From a virus, in the IMG/VR virus record IMGVR_UViG_3300047496_000347, positions 1-37,609 of that record: DNA of 37,609 nucleotides; one strand, written 5' to 3'. Below are positions 5,725 through 13,218 of the stretch, one piece after another (position 1 is the first letter of the stretch; each line of letters begins with the position of its first letter). Below the pieces are notes generated by a model. It searched no databases, had not been told where the DNA came from, and was given only the letters and a program-made list of their open reading frames with translations. A program made the translations under genes and the position numbers.

Positions 5725-6396
5725 ATGAGCAGAGTAAGAAAAGTTACGCATACTGTTAATATAGCGATAGCGGAACCTGTAAATCATCAGCCGATTCCAA
5801 TTGCAGCTCCGCCAATGCCGATTGTGCCGGTCTCAATACCAGAGCCTATCAAAGATACAATAGAAAGTTTATCAAACGTTTCAAAAGGAGAAAATATGTC
5901 ATACGTGGCAAGTGTATTAAGCAAATATGATCCGAGAGTGTTGCGTGGAAGCACATTTACATTCAAAGCAATATGGATGGGAAGAGTTGTTGTAACATGC
6001 GCGATTCTCTATGGTATCTACAAAATTGCTAGAAACTATAAAAGAATCTATGCTGCAGCTCGTGAGGTATATGACAATTATAAAGCGAGGGAAGAAAAAC
6101 ATCCTGTTCGTTTAAATATTACTGTAAGAGCTCCTACTGAATTAAGGCTGTATATGGATCATGCTCCGAATGCTCCTTGCCCCGAACCTTTATCGGGAAG
6201 AGCAGAAGGGGCATCGGGTGGAAGATTAGCACAAGCTGCCAGAGCATCTTCTGCAAGTTCTGAAGCAATTGCACAAACTCTTGCTAAAGGTGGTACTGTA
6301 GCGGATGTCGAAAAATTACCAGGAGCACAAGATGCTTCTAGTACATGGTGGAGTTTTGGTTTTGGTGCACAACCAAGAACGCAACAACATACTTGA
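5725..6396 (+). CDS. predicted membrane protein with dual in-frame starts (223 aa)
   Basis: Residues 1-45 are Pro-rich and hydrophobic. One transmembrane helix (about 82-102, AIWMGRVVVTCAILYGIYKI) is followed by a basic, Tyr/Arg-rich helix and an Ala/Gly/Ser-rich tail. The ATG at 5725 has GGAGG 5 bp upstream, whereas the ATG at 5713 has none. A second in-frame ATG at 5896 (residue 58) has an equally good AAGGAG and would give a 166-residue form that keeps the membrane helix. Unrecognised. Dual starts are known in holin/antiholin genes, but this protein is long for a holin. Confidence 0.6.
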   Translation: MSRVRKVTHTVNIAIAEPVNHQPIPIAAPPMPIVPVSIPEPIKDTIESLSNVSKGENMSYVASVLSKYDPRVLRGSTFTFKAIWMGRVVVTCAILYGIYKIARNYKRIYAAAREVYDNYKAREEKHPVRLNITVRAPTELRLYMDHAPNAPCPEPLSGRAEGASGGRLAQAARASSASSEAIAQTLAKGGTVADVEKLPGAQDASSTWWSFGFGAQPRTQQHT

Positions 6397-6415
6397 TTGA
6401 TTAAAAAATAGGAAT

Positions 6416-6456
6416 CATATATACCTTTGGTGGATTTCTAACCAGAGGTATATATG
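6416..6456 (+). promoter_or_regulatory. stem-loop masking the RBS and start of the 6454 gene
   Basis: Arms 6416-6431 and 6441-6456 pair over 16 bp (15 Watson-Crick plus one T-G), with a 9-nt loop. The right arm contains both the AGAGG ribosome-binding site (6444-6448) and the start codon (6454-6456) of the next gene. No T-run follows, so it is not a terminator. In mRNA that includes the left arm, translation should be blocked; a transcript starting inside the loop would be free. Comparable RBS-masking hairpins delay the T4 lysozyme gene until late transcription. Confidence 0.75.
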
Positions 6457-6696
6457 CTCTATTTACTATTGATATTCTCTTCTATTTTTATTCCTTTACA
6501 AGCCTGTGAGAGTTGCTATCAGATTATTTTGTCTGAAAATGTACATCTAAGAAAAAAATTATTGAAAATGAATCCTGAAAAATTCACACACCCAGATCAA
6601 ATCGCTGATTTTCACCATTTGGATGGACGCGTGAGACAGAATGATTGGATTTTAGGAATAATGAAAAACAATCATCCCGAAGAATCTTGTGAATAA
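6454..6696 (+). CDS. secreted or lipid-anchored small protein (80 aa)
   Basis: Hydrophobic leader MLYLLLIFSSIFIPLQACES ends in a lipobox-like LQAC (C18), with Cys also at 21. The mature part is polar and helical (LRKKLLKM..., DQIADFHHLDGRVRQNDW). Translation appears gated by the hairpin at 6416-6456. No lysozyme, amidase or spanin motif is recognised. A timed envelope role such as lysis or superinfection exclusion would fit the leader and the regulation, but is inference. Ends flush against the last fibre gene on the other strand. Confidence 0.65.
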   Translation: MLYLLLIFSSIFIPLQACESCYQIILSENVHLRKKLLKMNPEKFTHPDQIADFHHLDGRVRQNDWILGIMKNNHPEESCE

Positions 6697-8349
6697 TTAA
6701 GCTATTACATATTCAGTAATCACAACGAAGCCTGCGGCACCATTTCCGCCAGCTGATGCACCTGATGTGCCTGTATTAACAGCACCACTTCCTCCAGAAC
6801 CTGGTGTAGTGGCATTAACTCCGGCAATGGTAGTATTGATTGAGGATGTTCCCACAGGAACCGCGCCAGCACCAAAATACGATGATCCTCCTCCTCCAGA
6901 CCAAACTGGGACAGTGGTAAATCCTATACTTTGACCGCCATTTCCTCCGTAAGCATTGATATCTCCTCCACTTCCAACACCTCCCACAACTACGAAACTC
7001 AAGGTAGCGGTAACATTTCCTCCAAATTGGCCTCCAACACCAGCTGTTGCCGAAACTATTGCACCAACAGAGCTCGCCCCTCCAGTACCACCATTATTTG
7101 CACCCGCAGCACCACCAGCACCCCCTGCACCAATTGTGACAGCTTGTGATCCACCAATAGTAGCAGCAGATACTGTTTTTCTTACATAACCTCCACCACT
7201 TCCACCACCACCACCACCGGTTGTTCCCGCAGCGCTTGCTTGAACGGCACCCCCACCACCACCACCGCCTACACATTCAATGGTGCAATATTTCATTCCA
7301 CTCGTTGGTGTGTAAGTTCCATTTGCATTGAATGTTTGAACTATAACTGAAAACAATCCACTAGCTAGAGATACAAAGCCATTTGTATCTACAGTGAATT
7401 CAGTATTCTTATAATGCGAAACCCCATTTTTTGTAGGGTCTGCGGAAGCAGCTGTTGTGGCTCGTTGGATTTCAATAGTGTATGTATTGGCTGCAAGAGA
7501 GTTAGTTCTAATGACGTCTGTTCCCACCGTCATAGCGGCAACCTGGTTACCTGTAACAGTAATCTGACCGGAAGCATTTGGTACGACAGGACTAGTTCCT
7601 GGGGCTGTGTGGGCATCAACAACTACACCAGAGAGCGCTTGGCCACCACCTTTAAGCTGAACAAAAGCATTGGCATCTACTTGAAAGGCTGCGCTATCGA
7701 AATGAGAAACACCATTATCTGCAAGTGTTGTTGAGGCTACTGCCGTTGATCTTTGAATCTCTACTGTGTATGTGTTGGCAGCTAATGAATCAGTACGAAT
7801 TACATTAGTTCCAACAACCCCTTGGGCTACTTGTGCGCCGGTAATTGTAATATTTCCTGTACCACTTGGAAGAACAGGATTAGTTCCAGGCCCTGTGTGG
7901 GCATCTACGGTGAATTGTTCAATTGGTGCTAAACCACCCATTACATCAAAATTGATTGTATGGTTATTTGGAGATGCAGAAGATCCGGTTATTACAACTG
8001 TTCCTGCTGATGAAGTGAAATTCATTGTACCTGTTGTGTCAGGCACAATTGGGGATGTTCCATTAGGAACGGTAACCATCAGCATAGGTCCAGAAGTGCC
8101 TGAAGATAGTAAAATCCAGTTAGCTAGATTTGCTGTGATCTTCTGCAAAGCCCAGAGATTTCCATTTGTAGAGTTGGTCCAGAACGATCCTGTGGGATAA
8201 TAACCTTGTTGCTCTTTAGGCTTAATATCATTTGAAGCATTAGTAGGAGAATGAGGATCACGCCCACGAATATATCTAGGAGCAAAACTATAATCTTGCC
8301 CCTGATAACGTGTTACATTTCTGAAACTGTCTGACGATGGATTGCTCAT
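6697..8349 (-). CDS. tail fibre protein with glycine-rich tip (550 aa)
   Basis: Last gene of the fibre cluster. Residues 40-85 hold the YPTGSFWTNSTNG...W module also seen in the 12210 protein. About 145-325 contain two tandem copies of an 89-residue beta module, each starting VDAHT.PGT and including RT.SLAANTYT.EIQR. The last 210 residues are a Gly-rich domain that starts TFNANGTYTPTSGMK and CVGGGGGGGA and ends in GFVVITEY. That is the layout of Gly-rich phage fibre tips, where loops between polyglycine helices contact the receptor. Likely the host-recognition end of the adsorption apparatus. Confidence 0.75.
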   Translation of the reverse strand: MSNPSSDSFRNVTRYQGQDYSFAPRYIRGRDPHSPTNASNDIKPKEQQGYYPTGSFWTNSTNGNLWALQKITANLANWILLSSGTSGPMLMVTVPNGTSPIVPDTTGTMNFTSSAGTVVITGSSASPNNHTINFDVMGGLAPIEQFTVDAHTGPGTNPVLPSGTGNITITGAQVAQGVVGTNVIRTDSLAANTYTVEIQRSTAVASTTLADNGVSHFDSAAFQVDANAFVQLKGGGQALSGVVVDAHTAPGTSPVVPNASGQITVTGNQVAAMTVGTDVIRTNSLAANTYTIEIQRATTAASADPTKNGVSHYKNTEFTVDTNGFVSLASGLFSVIVQTFNANGTYTPTSGMKYCTIECVGGGGGGGAVQASAAGTTGGGGGGSGGGYVRKTVSAATIGGSQAVTIGAGGAGGAAGANNGGTGGASSVGAIVSATAGVGGQFGGNVTATLSFVVVGGVGSGGDINAYGGNGGQSIGFTTVPVWSGGGGSSYFGAGAVPVGTSSINTTIAGVNATTPGSGGSGAVNTGTSGASAGGNGAAGFVVITEYVIA

Positions 8350-9261
8350 TTAAGTCCTTGCAGTTGTCAATACTTGGTATAGCGAACAATAATCTACCGA
8401 CATTGTTGTTAATGTTGTTCCAGCAGATTTAATAATAATTAATTCTGGTGCAATACGAGCTGTAGGAATATTAGTTGATAAGGGTGAATTTGTTGCTTGA
8501 ACACCATCTATATAAAAAGCAATACTTGTTGCTGCGGCATTAACAGTTATTCTTAATGTATGCCAGGCAGAAGCTGTTACAGCAATTGCTGAATCTTGAG
8601 TTGTTGTAGATGAGGATGCTGTTGTATTAATTTTCCAATTAGCTGATGCTCCAGTATCAGTGTAACTAAAATAAATTCCATTAGAAGGAGCAGCTGTAGA
8701 ATTAGCATTCGCCATGCCAATTCTTATAGTATATGTATCAGTTCCGTTTGATAAAGCAGAAAGATTTATACTCCAGGACATATCTAAAGCACCACCACCC
8801 AAATTAAATGCATAATCGGTACCAGTATTGTTTCCCATTTTCAACCCGGCTGCGCCATTTGTTGTTGTAGTACAAGAACAAAGAATTACACCAGGATGGT
8901 TTGTATCGGATGCAGCTTGAGTTGTCGTTCCACTATTTGCAGTACTATTAGTCCAAAATTGACCACAAGGTGTATTATTTCCAGCAGGAGTTGGAAATAA
9001 AAGATCATCAAAGAAATAAACATATTTTAAAGGTGTTAAATATATAGGTAATCCTGAATTTACTCCTAAAGGTGTACCATCGCGGGCACCAACGGTTAAA
9101 GCACTAAATGCATTCGTAGTTGAACCATAAATCAGATCACCAGTAGCATTTGTACTGGGATAAGTAGAAGTTGAAAATGCAGAAGCTGTCCCTACACCTT
9201 GTCCTTGAAGAACAGTTCCACTTGCTGCTGTTGGTTCGTTTACCGCATTGTTTGTAGCCAT
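8350..9261 (-). CDS. tail fibre / receptor-binding protein, lectin-like C-terminus (303 aa)
   Basis: The N-terminus (MATNN..N.TAASG.VLQGQGVGTASAFST) is nearly the same as that of the 9269-10228 protein, indicating a common attachment module. After a short linker, the C-terminal 200 residues form a beta-sandwich pattern. It includes DMSWSINLSAL, TYTIRIGMAN and AWHTLRITVN...IAFYIDG, which resembles concanavalin-like (laminin G) lectin domains. Stop and start are adjacent to its neighbours, so it is co-expressed with them. Sugar binding is inferred from fold resemblance. Confidence 0.65.
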   Translation of the reverse strand: MATNNAVNEPTAASGTVLQGQGVGTASAFSTSTYPSTNATGDLIYGSTTNAFSALTVGARDGTPLGVNSGLPIYLTPLKYVYFFDDLLFPTPAGNNTPCGQFWTNSTANSGTTTQAASDTNHPGVILCSCTTTTNGAAGLKMGNNTGTDYAFNLGGGALDMSWSINLSALSNGTDTYTIRIGMANANSTAAPSNGIYFSYTDTGASANWKINTTASSSTTTQDSAIAVTASAWHTLRITVNAAATSIAFYIDGVQATNSPLSTNIPTARIAPELIIIKSAGTTLTTMSVDYCSLYQVLTTART

Positions 9262-9268
9262 AATTCTC

Positions 9269-10228
9269 CTAACACAATAATGTTATCGAAAAAGTACTGA
9301 AGGGACTTGCGTTACCTAGAATACCTACTGTTTTTGTTGAGCCTGAAACGCCCATATTTAATTGGGCTGTATTTGTAGCTGACAATGGAACAACTATCGA
9401 ACTGGTAACCGTCAAATTATTTCCTGTATCTCTTATCACTCCCGGATTTAAAGATTGTACAAGTCCATAATTTGTAGTTGTTGTCACTAAAACAAATGTG
9501 AGACCTGTATGTAAGGCTGATAAACTTCCTAATGTTACAAATGTTGTTACAAGATATCTCCCAGTAACAGGTGCGGTAAAAACCCCAGTACTTGTATTAA
9601 AATTAGAATTTTGGTCGAACTTTGTCGAATCAAAAATAATTGTATATACTGTAGCATCACCTGTAACGTTGTTTATATTGGAGCTAACATAGGCTAAAAC
9701 ACAGGATCTAGTTGTATTAAGTTGATTTCCAAGATTTCCTGTGCTTGTGATATTACCTTGAACCGCTGTTGGGAGGGTTGAGGATATGGAAGGTACACTG
9801 CCAGCACTTGTTACTAAAACTCCATTAGCAGCTGTTGTGATTTCTCCTACTGTGTTCGTTGCACTTGAATAGAGAACTTGATTTGCAGTAGTTGTTCCCG
9901 GGTAGGTGGCTGTAGAAGGAGACCAATTTGTCCCATCAGCCCTTAAGACTGTTCCGGTGGATGTGGCAGTATTTGGATAGGTAGCAGTTGTGGGTGTCCA
10001 GTTAGTTCCATCGGCTCTTAGTACTGTCCCAGTTGATGTTGCAGTGCCAGGATAAGTAGCTGTCGTCGGTGACCAATTTGTCCCATCCGCTCGTAACATT
10101 GTCCCAGTGGATGTAGCTGTAGCGGGATATGTTGCTGTTGAAAATGCAGAGGCTGTCCCCACGCCTTGTCCTTGCAAAACCTTGCCGGAGGCGGCTGTTG
10201 CATTATTTGCTGCATTGTTCGTTGCCAT
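9269..10228 (-). CDS. tail fibre protein with 25-residue repeats and C1q-like tip (319 aa)
   Basis: Shared N-terminal module (residues 1-30), then about three copies of a 25-residue unit built round TSTGT.LRADGTNW.PTTATYP (residues about 30-115). A linker follows, and then a C-terminal domain of about 140 residues whose FNTSTGVFTAPVTGRYLVTT strand pair is characteristic of C1q/TNF-like jelly rolls. The start at 10228 overlaps the stop of the preceding gene (TAATG); an in-frame extension upstream is out of register with any ribosome-binding site. Likely trimeric receptor-binding protein. Confidence 0.7.
   Translation of the reverse strand: MATNNAANNATAASGKVLQGQGVGTASAFSTATYPATATSTGTMLRADGTNWSPTTATYPGTATSTGTVLRADGTNWTPTTATYPNTATSTGTVLRADGTNWSPSTATYPGTTTANQVLYSSATNTVGEITTAANGVLVTSAGSVPSISSTLPTAVQGNITSTGNLGNQLNTTRSCVLAYVSSNINNVTGDATVYTIIFDSTKFDQNSNFNTSTGVFTAPVTGRYLVTTFVTLGSLSALHTGLTFVLVTTTTNYGLVQSLNPGVIRDTGNNLTVTSSIVVPLSATNTAQLNMGVSGSTKTVGILGNASPFSTFSITLLC
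9900..10124. repeat. 75-bp tandem repeat inside the C1q-type fibre gene
   Basis: The marker GGATA (or GGTAG) recurs at 9900, 9975, 10050 and 10125, exactly 75 bp apart, giving three full units with diverged partial units on both sides. Units differ by scattered substitutions, largely silent. Each encodes 25 residues of shaft, so recombination between copies would lengthen or shorten the fibre without breaking frame. Confidence 0.85.
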
Positions 10229-11079
10229 TAAACTACCGTTATATTTCCGATACTTGAGAGAACGTTCCAAGTTAAGTTAGCTACAACACAAACTAATTCA
10301 ATTGAATCACGAATAGCTGTGGAAGTTAAACTACCTCCAGCACCAGCTGTGGTCGATGAAGTACCAAAGAATATTTGCTGTCCTGCAGCCTGTGTTATTT
10401 GCCAACCAGTTGCTGTGTTAATTCCTGTAATGCGTAACATATCACCAACAGCCGAAGTAGTTGGGAGTGCCATAGCAAGCGTACCAGCTTTATTAGCTAT
10501 AACGCCGGTATTTACAGAAAATGTGGCATTAACAGTAACAACAGACCAAGTAAGACCTCCTCCTACGGCATTGACCGTAATGGATCCTGCACCGTTTGCA
10601 ATCGTTACCCCAGTACCAGCGGTTAATGTCGCAAGAGTAGGATCAGCTCCGGTATTTCCAATTGGTAATTGACCGTTTGTAGCAGCACCTAGAGCAACAA
10701 ATGCAGAGTTTCCTTCTGATACAACTAAGCTATGAGCAGTGAGTCCGGAATTGACTCCGATAGCACCAAAAGCAGGATCTGCACCAGTAGATCCTATTAG
10801 GACCTGACCAGTTGTACCTGGTGTCGTTGCTACGATAGATGATGTTCCTTCACCTATCAAAACACCATGGGCAGTATAGGTTGCGGGCGTGTAAGGACCA
10901 ATTAAAGAAATTGTTTCTGTATGTCCCGCTCCAGTTACAGTAACTTGGTTAGCTGTTCCAACAACATTAATATTGTTAGCGCCGTCAGCTGTTATAGGGC
11001 CGCCTGTATTTCCAGTAATGGTTAAAATACCAGTACCACCGCCCCCACCACTTCCACCACCACCATAAATTCCGCTCAT
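10228..11079 (-). CDS. tail fibre protein (283 aa), paralogue of the 12210 protein
   Basis: Gly-rich N-terminus (MSGIYGGGGSGGGGGTG), then a repeat-type shaft with GPYTPATYTAHGVLIGEGTS and STGADPAFG motifs. The C-terminal 110-residue domain (ALPTTSAVGDMLRITG...GWQITQAAGQQIFFG...ELVCV..LTWNVLS) matches, position by position, the end of the 12210 protein. The ATG overlaps the preceding stop (ATGA) and its own stop overlaps the next start. Part of the multi-fibre cluster. Confidence 0.7.
   Translation of the reverse strand: MSGIYGGGGSGGGGGTGILTITGNTGGPITADGANNINVVGTANQVTVTGAGHTETISLIGPYTPATYTAHGVLIGEGTSSIVATTPGTTGQVLIGSTGADPAFGAIGVNSGLTAHSLVVSEGNSAFVALGAATNGQLPIGNTGADPTLATLTAGTGVTIANGAGSITVNAVGGGLTWSVVTVNATFSVNTGVIANKAGTLAMALPTTSAVGDMLRITGINTATGWQITQAAGQQIFFGTSSTTAGAGGSLTSTAIRDSIELVCVVANLTWNVLSSIGNITVV
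10847..10900. repeat. homologous segment shared with 12703-12756
   Basis: 54 bp that match 12703-12756 at 49 positions. They encode the TAHGVLIGEGTS shaft motif in two different fibre genes, in the same orientation, about 1.86 kb apart. This is long and similar enough for recombination by a Bet-type annealase. Confidence 0.8.
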
Positions 11080-11408
11080 GTATATACTCCTGCAACGTAA
11101 ACAGAACCAGATGTTGGTGCAGTGACCTGTTTCACAGCAAACTGCGTTCCTTGATGTAGATATTCATTTTGCTCAATACCATTAGTGGAAACGTCCATAC
11201 TAAGTGTTTGTTTTGTAGGAACCACGAAGTGATCCGTCACACCCCCATTGAGAGAAATGATTACATCTGCATCAGTAGTATTACTTACATAAAATATTTT
11301 CCAGGGATTCGCTGTAACAGTTCCAATAGCTGCGTAGGTTCCAGAGATGGAACCAAACGCAATGCTTCTTAGTGCTTCTGCTTTTATCGAGATAATTAAA
11401 TTAGGCAT
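11076..11408 (-). CDS. predicted small beta-structured virion protein (110 aa)
   Basis: Not recognised at family level. Alternating hydrophobic strands (LRSIAFGSISGTYAAIG, WKIFYVSNTTDADVIISLNG, DHFVVPTKQTLSMDVSTN) suggest a beta-sandwich. The position inside the fibre operon, with an AGGAG site and 4-bp overlap with the next gene, suggests an adaptor or fibre-attachment piece. No shaft repeats. Confidence 0.6.
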   Translation of the reverse strand: MPNLIISIKAEALRSIAFGSISGTYAAIGTVTANPWKIFYVSNTTDADVIISLNGGVTDHFVVPTKQTLSMDVSTNGIEQNEYLHQGTQFAVKQVTAPTSGSVYVAGVYT

Positions 11409-11417
11409 TTTTTCTCC

Positions 11418-12191
11418 TTACAAGAGGCCGCAAGCATATTCCACTAAATCTACTTCGGTATGACTCGTCACAGTTGTGTAAACGATATAGGGCACAACTG
11501 TTACTGCACCGAATGAATAGGCTGCAACTGTTGTTGGAGCAATTAATGGTCCATCACCTGTAACATCAAATAAGTAAGTCACTGCGCCGGCGCTAGAGAC
11601 GTTTACTTGAACTGTAAAGTTTGTAGCAGCAGTAATTGTGTTTGTAGTATCGGTTACTACGTTACCACCAGAAGCTAGCTGTGTTTGAAGTTGAAGTTTA
11701 GCGGCAGCACCATGCACACCAATTGTGGCATAGTCGGTATAGCCTGTAGGCATCGTAGCCTGATAGGTTTGCTGCTTTCTAAAGCCCACATAAAGTTCAG
11801 TTACATTGGCAGTAGTATTCACGTTGAAGGTTGCTCTTACAAAGAACGCAGGGGATGTTCCTGCAACAAATGCATTCTTAATAGAAACTGCATTTCCTTC
11901 CGTGATTTCAATCGTTTTTGCAGCCGCGCCATTAATGTTATCTATATTGATTCCATTATTTGCGATCGTTCCCATGATAGGAACAGCTGCTGTTGAGGCT
12001 GTTGTATTATATTGTTCGAAATAGCAACCATTAACCATCCATTGATTAATTGTATTGATTGTGGTTGCGGGAACTGCTGCAAATGTAGTTCCTGGATTTC
12101 CACCTGTGTTTCCAGCTACTGGAAGGTGGCTAAAGTTACAAAGTGTTGACTTTACGTTTGCTGGCCATGGGCCTGGAAATACTGAAGGCAT
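11418..12191 (-). CDS. predicted adsorption/tail protein, beta-sandwich (257 aa)
   Basis: Starts MPSVFPGPWPANVKSTLCNF. The rest is Ala/Thr/Val-rich with long beta patterns (FFVRATFNVNTTANVTELYVGF, split by TTNTITAATNFTVQVN) and a C-terminal VDLVEYACGLL. The pattern ATFNV..ELYVGF..YATIG...LQLQTQLASGG resembles concanavalin-type jelly rolls used by phage receptor-binding proteins, but the similarity is weak. AAGGA lies 9 bp before the ATG. Lies between two clear fibre genes. Confidence 0.55.
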   Translation of the reverse strand: MPSVFPGPWPANVKSTLCNFSHLPVAGNTGGNPGTTFAAVPATTINTINQWMVNGCYFEQYNTTASTAAVPIMGTIANNGINIDNINGAAAKTIEITEGNAVSIKNAFVAGTSPAFFVRATFNVNTTANVTELYVGFRKQQTYQATMPTGYTDYATIGVHGAAAKLQLQTQLASGGNVVTDTTNTITAATNFTVQVNVSSAGAVTYLFDVTGDGPLIAPTTVAAYSFGAVTVVPYIVYTTVTSHTEVDLVEYACGLL

Positions 12192-12209
12192 ATTTTTTAT
12201 TCCTTAATC

Positions 12210-13115
12210 TTATACAAATGTTAATGATCCAGCGAAACTAGCTACAGTCCATACAGTGCTAGCACCACCTGTAGAGGCAATTAATTCTACGCAATCATTG
12301 GCATTGCTAGATGAAAGTGAGCCCCCGGTACCTGTTGTTGTTACTTGTGTAGTTAAGCGGATTTTCTGGTTCGCATTTTGCGCAATTCTCCAACCACCTG
12401 CCGAACTTCCTACAATTCTGATTGTTGAGCCAAGAGGAGCGGTCGCTGGAAGAGTATAAGTAACCAAAGAAGCGCCGTTATCTGTCATGTACATTGTCTG
12501 AACAGCAAGGGTTGCAGATGAAGTCGTTTGATCAACCACTGCAAAACCGCCTGTAGCTACGTTGATAGCTAATGAGGCAGCACCTGTTGTGAAAGCAATA
12601 CCTGTACTTGTTGTCAATGTACCAAATGCAGGATCAGCGCCTGTAGAACCTAATAATACTTGTCCGTTAGTACCAGCAGCTGTTGCAACAATACTAGAAG
12701 TACCTTCACCTATCAAAACACCATGTGCAGTATATGTTGCAGGTGTATAAGGACCAGCTAGGGAGAATGTTTCGGTTCCAGCAGAACCTGTTATTGTGAT
12801 TTGATTTGAAGTACCAGCTAAGGTAAAATTACCAGCTACAGGTAGCTCTGCACCACCACTATCACCAGTAATCGAGTTGACAGCACCACCTGAGCTTGAT
12901 CCAAAGAGAGACCAGCTTCCTGGAGCACTCGTGAGGATATAAGCTGCATTCGTTGCAGTATTTACCCAGATTGAACCGATAGGATATTTTTTATCATTTG
13001 AAGTCGGAGCTCTTGCTGATTTGATTAATTGCCATCCGCCGATTGGCACAATGACATTTATTCCTTCATAGGATTGTGGCTCTTTGCCATTTCCTAGCGG
13101 ATTTTTCCCTGACAT
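12210..13115 (-). CDS. tail fibre protein, first gene of the fibre operon (301 aa)
   Basis: Residues 1-30 (SGKNPLGNG..PQSYEGINV) may attach it to the virion. KKYPIGSIWVNTATNAAYIL...GSWSLFG (about 40-75) is a module also present in the 6697-8349 protein. A shaft with the GPYTPATYTAHGVLIGEGTS motif and a C-terminal domain homologous to that of the 10228 protein follow. ATG 13115 is preferred over the GTG at 13121, because GAGG sits 5 bp before the ATG and overlaps the GTG. Confidence 0.7.
   Translation of the reverse strand: MSGKNPLGNGKEPQSYEGINVIVPIGGWQLIKSARAPTSNDKKYPIGSIWVNTATNAAYILTSAPGSWSLFGSSSGGAVNSITGDSGGAELPVAGNFTLAGTSNQITITGSAGTETFSLAGPYTPATYTAHGVLIGEGTSSIVATAAGTNGQVLLGSTGADPAFGTLTTSTGIAFTTGAASLAINVATGGFAVVDQTTSSATLAVQTMYMTDNGASLVTYTLPATAPLGSTIRIVGSSAGGWRIAQNANQKIRLTTQVTTTGTGGSLSSSNANDCVELIASTGGASTVWTVASFAGSLTFV
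12703..12756. repeat. homologous segment shared with 10847-10900
   Basis: Partner of the segment at 10847-10900; 49 of 54 positions identical, same orientation. Confidence 0.8.
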
Positions 13116-13218
13116 ATACACCTCGTAGTGTTTATTACCGTTAAACTATTTCTTTAAAAATCAAAGTAGTTGTAAAGTATTTTTTTGTCTAGTGGAAAAA
13201 TAAATATTTCTTTATACG

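Noticed and set aside
6931-8200. Several open frames on the plus strand over the Gly-rich fibre gene
   Set aside because: They are mirror images of the repetitive Gly/Thr/Val codons of the minus-strand fibre gene, with Cys/Ser/Pro-rich nonsense composition and no ribosome-binding sites.
6697-13115. Diversity-generating retroelement acting on the fibre tips
   Set aside because: No reverse transcriptase gene and no template/variable repeat pair with A-specific differences; the repeats found are ordinary duplications.
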